Origin: Pieris napi | Lineage: Eukaryota; Arthropoda; Insecta; Lepidoptera; Pieridae | Direction of reading: 5' to 3' | Length of the DNA stretch: 64,000 nt | Assembly (NCBI RefSeq): GCF_905475465.1 | Contig: NC_062236.1 | Location: 1,312,001-1,376,000 of the forward strand | Shown here: positions 60,601 through 64,000 of the stretch, in pieces | Layout: each line of letters begins with the position of its first letter | How positions within the stretch are numbered: the stretch's first letter is position 1 | Position numbers and translations under genes: made by a program | Notes under the pieces: model-generated | What the model was told of the DNA's origin: nothing | The model's input: the letters and a program-made list of their open reading frames with translations, nothing else | The model's database searches: none

Positions 60601-62928
60601 GGTCTTATCCAACCTCGCAACTGCATGATGTGGAATATAATAACCTTGATTTTTATTATCATTTTCCACTAATGAAATGTAACCCTTATTGATGTATTCT
60701 TTAATAATTGCATCATATTCCAAACGAAGTTCCTTTGATGCTGACATTTTACGCTCAAGAAAATAAAATCGTTGTTTAGCCATATCATATGAGTCTCCTA
60801 AAACGGCTGGATTCTCTGAAAAAGGTAACATCACTGTATAGCGACCAGTGGAATCGCGAGAAACAGTATTTGTAAATATGCGTTCATTCTTAATAGCGTC
60901 TGGACTCAAAGGGACAGAACATTGCACCTCTTCTAAATGCCAAAACTTTTGAATTAAACTTTCTAACTGCGGCTGTTCAACTAAAGAACATAACGAAATA
61001 GCGGTACAACTGTTATAGTTATTGGTGCAATCAGAACCTAATAAGAGAACGTTTCCGATGATAATGTACCCGAATATTGTTTCGAAAGCGGTAGGAGTGC
61101 CAGGTGCGCCAGTAACACGGCCTGACAACATTATTTCGGCGTATTGCGGTGCACCAATAAGTATATCAACCTCTGAAGGATAAAAATAATTTTCATCCGC
61201 TAAGGTAATATTGTTCAAATGCTTAAGCGATGACATATTAATTTGTGACACCGGTAAAGAGTCTGTAATTTTGTCTATCGCAAAGGCATTCAAAGATAAA
61301 GAATTATTGTTAATCCGAGAAGACAGAACAATAGACACTTCTCCTATTATCGGATTTGACGCGGAACCAATACCCTTTACAAATTTATTAGAAAATTTAT
61401 TAACCTTTAAATTTAATCTTCTGCAGCATTTCATTGTTATAAAAGTGCTTTGAGATGCACAATCAATTAAAACACGCACACTGTGTGGTTTACCATTTAA
61501 ACCATATATCAATACTTGTGCCGTACCTAATAAACATGTATTATTACTTTCGGAAATAGCGGGCCGAATATTACAAAGCGAAATATTTGAGTTATTAATC
61601 GGCTGATTGTCGCTGCGTGCAGGTAAATAAAGTGTGTTATTAGCGGGAGGCACAGCAACCTGTGCAGTTGCATTGCTCATGCGATTCAAGTTATTAGGGT
61701 GAATGTTTTCTTGAGAAACCGTCGCATTACGACACAGCGTTGAATGATGTCTCATGCGGCAATGACGACAATTCCATGCAGACTTACATTTATTCAACAT
61801 ATGCGATAAACTTAAACAGTTAAAACATCCTTTATTGTTTTTGATAAAAGTATATTTATCCTCGATAGACAATTCTTTAAATGAATTACATTTATATAAA
61901 TTAAAATGATCGGTGCGTTTACAAAATGAACAAGAAGACTGCTTCTCTGTAAGCGAAACGAACGCACGCGACGAAACCGGTTTGTTATCAAATGTGCGAG
62001 TAGGATCTAGATGTTGAGCTATCCTATTATGTTCGCGTACGAATGCAATTAAATCTTTATAACTAGGTATTGTTGGGTTATTCATATTATGTAATTCAAA
62101 GGAACGAATCGTACTAGAATCTAATTTCTTACATGATAAATATAGTAAAATAAAATCAGCTAAATTTTCTAATTGCAATGATTCTAAACTTGATATTGCG
62201 GTGCAGTAATTGTCAAGAAACAATTGTAAATTTTTATGTGAAGCGGTGGTAAGCGGTTTGAAGTCTAGAATCTTTTGCATATAGGCTGAACCTAAACTTC
62301 GTTTGTCATGGTATTTGTCTATAAGCGTTTGCCAAATTAAAGCATAATTTTCGGCATTTGGAATGATACCTGCGCAAACTGAAAGGGCCGAATCAGACAA
62401 TTTACTGATTAAGTATTGAATGCGTTCATGATCTGTAAGGTCAGGGTTTTCGTGTATCGTACGTTTAAAAGATTCGTGAAATATTGGCCACTTAATGACA
62501 TCACCATTAAACATCATCAAGTCTAACTTCGGTAAACGAAACGATCTACGTTGGGTATTTGAGTCTGACAAACCATTGCTACCTGCCACTGACTTGTTGA
62601 ATTTTTCAAACATGTACTTAGAATGACAGTACATATCTTCAAATGCATTCATGCATTCAAAATTAACAGTGTATAGGGGATTAATTGTTAATTCGATTAT
62701 ATTTATTTTATTTACAGTTTCTGAAAATTTATCCCGAATGTTGTCAATCGAAATCATTCCCGATAAAAAATAATTTATGTCTCTTTCATCCGATGTCTTC
62801 TTAGACCTATCATATAAATCTTGTAATCGTGAAAATAGATTGTCGCGTTTTGCTATTAACACGGCTCGTTCAATTTCAAGAGAACTGTTAGCACCTTGTT
62901 TCTCTAATGTTGCTTTACGAGTCTCCAT
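57661..62928 (-). CDS. BEL/Pao gag-pol polyprotein
   Basis: 1755 aa counted from METRKATLEKQG. The frame stays open upstream into the 5' LTR (to 63105), but that part is low-complexity hydrophobic and probably not translated. Approximate positions: gag DUF1759-like region 130-206; zinc-binding CSFC...C and CFNCLSLSHMLNKC to HHSTLC 329-398; protease motif LIDCASQSTFI near 484, where the usual D-S/T-G is DCA as in many Pao-type elements; RT with ADIKQMYLQV and YVDD near 904; RNase H FADASEKAYG and FTDSMVALHW near 1079-1155; integrase HHCC zinc finger 1386-1424 and D, D, E in VDYAGPI, YSDNAKNF and FEIFVKAF near 1458, 1523 and 1573; C-terminal DUF5641-like domain from about 1663. No frameshift or stop. 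Confidence 0.93.
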   Translation of the reverse strand: METRKATLEKQGANSSLEIERAVLIAKRDNLFSRLQDLYDRSKKTSDERDINYFLSGMISIDNIRDKFSETVNKINIIELTINPLYTVNFECMNAFEDMYCHSKYMFEKFNKSVAGSNGLSDSNTQRRSFRLPKLDLMMFNGDVIKWPIFHESFKRTIHENPDLTDHERIQYLISKLSDSALSVCAGIIPNAENYALIWQTLIDKYHDKRSLGSAYMQKILDFKPLTTASHKNLQLFLDNYCTAISSLESLQLENLADFILLYLSCKKLDSSTIRSFELHNMNNPTIPSYKDLIAFVREHNRIAQHLDPTRTFDNKPVSSRAFVSLTEKQSSCSFCKRTDHFNLYKCNSFKELSIEDKYTFIKNNKGCFNCLSLSHMLNKCKSAWNCRHCRMRHHSTLCRNATVSQENIHPNNLNRMSNATAQVAVPPANNTLYLPARSDNQPINNSNISLCNIRPAISESNNTCLLGTAQVLIYGLNGKPHSVRVLIDCASQSTFITMKCCRRLNLKVNKFSNKFVKGIGSASNPIIGEVSIVLSSRINNNSLSLNAFAIDKITDSLPVSQINMSSLKHLNNITLADENYFYPSEVDILIGAPQYAEIMLSGRVTGAPGTPTAFETIFGYIIIGNVLLLGSDCTNNYNSCTAISLCSLVEQPQLESLIQKFWHLEEVQCSVPLSPDAIKNERIFTNTVSRDSTGRYTVMLPFSENPAVLGDSYDMAKQRFYFLERKMSASKELRLEYDAIIKEYINKGYISLVENDNKNQGYYIPHHAVARLDKTSTRWRMVMDASAKTSSGLSLNDILYTGDSLQSDLFNILLDFRLYKFAFIADIKQMYLQVCVSENDRKYLKILFRFNSTSPLHVYQFNRVCFGLRCSPYLAMRVLRQLCYDEKVRFPNAIPIIENNTYVDDVCYSVPSLPFGLKLCEELRELVRLGGFELVKWASNTSELIENLSSSDNQLGKIDFDGSENNLKVLDLQWSPTTDEFTYAVSINHNNHVTKRNILSLIARQFDVLGLIAPVILYAKLIIQQLHLLKIGWDEPLPSAIVDVWQVYIRELPCLRQLRVQRHLGVEEKSTISIIAFADASEKAYGTTVYLKTNKPLNSPPIIRLVCAKSKVAPLKTISVARLELCACLLMAKLAQRVIDTYKKRHVINDIFCFTDSMVALHWISASPHRFKTFIATRITKIVSHIRPEKFHHVAGDQNPSDCLSRGMSPTAFVNNSIWFTGPKWLELESSEWPITSVNSETAVDVEEERKIVSIPATVWSDPNPILELSHRVSSWLLFLRTVVWIYRFLKRLPRSTSISADDINFAEIQIFKVLQKVYFSDVIHNIKTSGRCSRSIQRLCPFLDSDGLIRVGGRLKNANLQYDHQHPILLPQKDRIIELIISYYHNHNCHVGPVTLMAILRQRFWILSCRSIVRSIIHKCNFCFKANPQPTIPLMGDLPDYRVNESNAFVHTAVDYAGPISIIPYRKRGVRSMKAYLCIFVCMVVRAVHVELTTDLSTSSFLSAFKRFIARRGSVSVLYSDNAKNFVGAKNALSDIFTLTNSNEFRETFATELSNNRIQWKFNPPRSPHFGGCFEIFVKAFKNHLRRVVGEQLLTYEEMLTVLTQIESVINSRPLTLLSEDPSELTALTPAHFLMSSPLKFLPAKIKINDEPLSLLKRFALLDGMVQSFSNRWKVEYLHLLQSRTKWNTQANPVTIGTIVVIVTDNVSPLSWPLGKVMEIYPGKDGVCRVVLVKTATGVYKRPVVRLCPLPNQ

Positions 62929-62984
62929 ATTAACTAAGATATATATATATATCGCGAATTGAAATAAACTAAAATAATATATCG

Positions 62985-63000
62985 CGGCTCGAAAGGACCA
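62985..63000 (-). promoter_or_regulatory. Primer-binding site, tRNA-Tyr-like
   Basis: Minus strand TGGTCCTTTCGAGCCG starts 6 nt inside the 5' LTR. It matches the complement of a eukaryotic tRNA-Tyr 3' end (GGCUCGAAGGACCA) with one extra T. The tRNA assignment is from memory of the conserved tRNA-Tyr acceptor stem. Confidence 0.55.
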
Positions 63001-63006
63001 AAATAA

Positions 63007-63360
63007 TGTAGCGGCGAAGACAAAGAGAAGTAGGCCGAGGGGCAAGTGGAATGCGGCGTAAAAATAATGGAAACACCACTCACCTAAAGTCCACAGTCTC
63101 TTCACCTGTCTTCGTGAGAGAAGACCACAAATAAATCTATATGCACTATAAGCGGAAGAAGCGTAAGCGCAAGCGAAAGCACACGCGTGAGCTCGCGGCG
63201 GCGGGTGAATCTTCTCTGCGGCGCGGGAGCATGTAGAATACGGTCCCCTCCTTCTACACTTTAATACCGCAAAAGAGAAAGAGTGGTGTTTAGGAAATGG
63301 GTGCGGTAAGGATGGAGAATGTGATCAGAGAGGACTAAAGGTAACTGGATGGCGTGAACA
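63007..63360 (-). repeat. 5' LTR of the BEL/Pao element
   Basis: 354 bp, TG...CA, identical to 57086-57439. Should hold the promoter; contains the AG|GTGAGT word that could serve as a splice donor. Confidence 0.92.
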
Positions 63361-63365
63361 AAGTG
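63361..63365. repeat. Target-site duplication, right copy (AAGTG)
   Basis: AAGTG, pairs with 57081-57085. Confidence 0.9.
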
Positions 63366-64000
63366 TTTTGATAGAATTCATATTGAAGCCAGTTTTGCAG
63401 CCATTTTTATTTCCATTTGTTTTTTATCCTTTATGTGCAAAACATTATCACAGACCAAAATATTAATAACGAAGTATTTAGAACGTTTTTCTATTTTAGT
63501 ATAAGCTGTATCGTATTTTGGTATTCATTAGTGAAGTTAAAGAAATGTAGGACGTAGGTGTCAAAGTAGAGCGTTAACAACAGATATTGTGAAGTACGTT
63601 TCTTGAAGAAATACGACCTCGTTAGTTAACAGATAAGTAGCATCTGCGCAGTTGAAACGTTGCCATAGTAACCAATTGACTATTATCATAATATTATACT
63701 TTAGGAATGAACTATGATACATGAAATATGGCGATGAAATGTAACAGACATGCTGTGACCCGGTAAAAATTGCCGTAAAAATGGCAAACTGAGAATCTAT
63801 AAAAAAATAAAAACAAGAATTCATGATAATCGGTCAAGTCGTTTTTGAGTTTTATTACAAATACCGTGTCACGAGAATTTGATATATAAATATGCTATTT
63901 TCATAAGACACTTTAAATAAAGGATTAAATATGTTTATTAGAACTAGAATGAATCGTTTTAAATAAGGAAGCAATGGTAGGGAATAAGAATGTATCAACA
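63366..64000. other. Opsin intron sequence beyond the insertion
   Basis: AT-rich, with no TM1-like coding sequence or strong minus-strand donor seen, so the 5' opsin exon(s) must lie outside the window. Confidence 0.5.

Larger units (their letters stand above)
57086..63360 (-). mobile_element. Complete BEL/Pao LTR retrotransposon (6275 bp)
   Basis: Two LTRs of 354 bp (57086-57439 and 63007-63360) appear identical base for base, start TG and end CA, and are flanked by the 5-bp duplication AAGTG. Between them is one open gag-pol frame on the minus strand. Domain order gag, zinc knuckles, protease, RT, RNase H, integrase is that of BEL/Pao. No env-like frame was seen. Identical LTRs and an intact frame point to a very recent, possibly still active, insertion. 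It sits in an opsin intron, same strand as the opsin, 39 nt upstream of an exon. Confidence 0.95.

Noticed and set aside
62929..63105. N-terminal extension of the gag-pol frame into the LTR
   Set aside because: It would start inside the 5' LTR before the primer site; the Met at 62928 is the more likely start.
1..64000. CRISPR arrays, prophage or bacterial operons
   Set aside because: No spaced direct repeats of suitable size; genes have introns and are eukaryotic.

Overview
The window is nuclear DNA from an insect, most likely a moth or butterfly (Lepidoptera). Evidence: AT-rich sequence, multi-exon genes with GT/AG introns, insect-type gene families (a Droj2-like Hsp40, cytosolic Gpdh, an insect opsin), and a dense load of tRNA-derived SINEs, LINE 3' ends, MITEs and one complete BEL/Pao retrotransposon of the kind common in Lepidoptera. 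The species cannot be named from the sequence alone. No bacterial operons, CRISPR arrays, rRNA genes or free-standing tRNA genes were seen.

Layout. Positions 1-19400 are gene-poor: SINEs, LINE 3' fragments, a pogo-like MITE (3932-4610), an odd 1.6 kb inverted-repeat element with internal palindromic modules (12112-13717), and a broken transposase-like gene in a cluster of CCAGGG-type motifs (16062-18022). From about 19.4 kb the region is genic: a first coding exon of an MBD5/6 (six-banded) like gene (minus, 19411-20078), Utp18 (plus, 21668-23046), a DNAJA1/Droj2-type Hsp40 (minus, 25117-29381, seven coding exons) and cytosolic NAD glycerol-3-phosphate dehydrogenase (plus, 30986-43432, eight coding exons). 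Droj2 and Gpdh are divergent and share about 1.6 kb; that interval holds heat-shock elements on the Droj2 side and a TATA box on the Gpdh side. Gpdh introns carry many transposon remnants, including a LINE fragment ending just before the last coding exon.

Positions 43433-51434 are intergenic, with two SINE types, a hAT-like MITE with an 8-bp target duplication, a diverged direct repeat and LINE remnants. Then come mitochondrial methionyl-tRNA formyltransferase (minus, 51435-53318, five exons) and the 3' two exons of an opsin (minus, 54940-57046). The opsin intron just upstream is occupied by a complete BEL/Pao element (57086-63360) with two identical 354-bp LTRs, an open gag-pol frame and a 5-bp target duplication. 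The 5' exon(s) of the opsin are not in the window.

The host genes do unrelated jobs (chromatin, ribosome biogenesis, protein folding, glycerol phosphate metabolism, mitochondrial translation initiation, light sensing) and no joint pathway is implied. The most interesting points are the very recent BEL/Pao insertion 39 nt upstream of an opsin splice acceptor, a possible alternative Gpdh C-terminus made by a stop codon lying inside a splice donor, and two structured, unclassified repeat systems at 12-14 kb and 16-18 kb. All exon joins were derived by hand from splice consensus and reading phase; all homology calls rest on recognised motifs, not on a database search.
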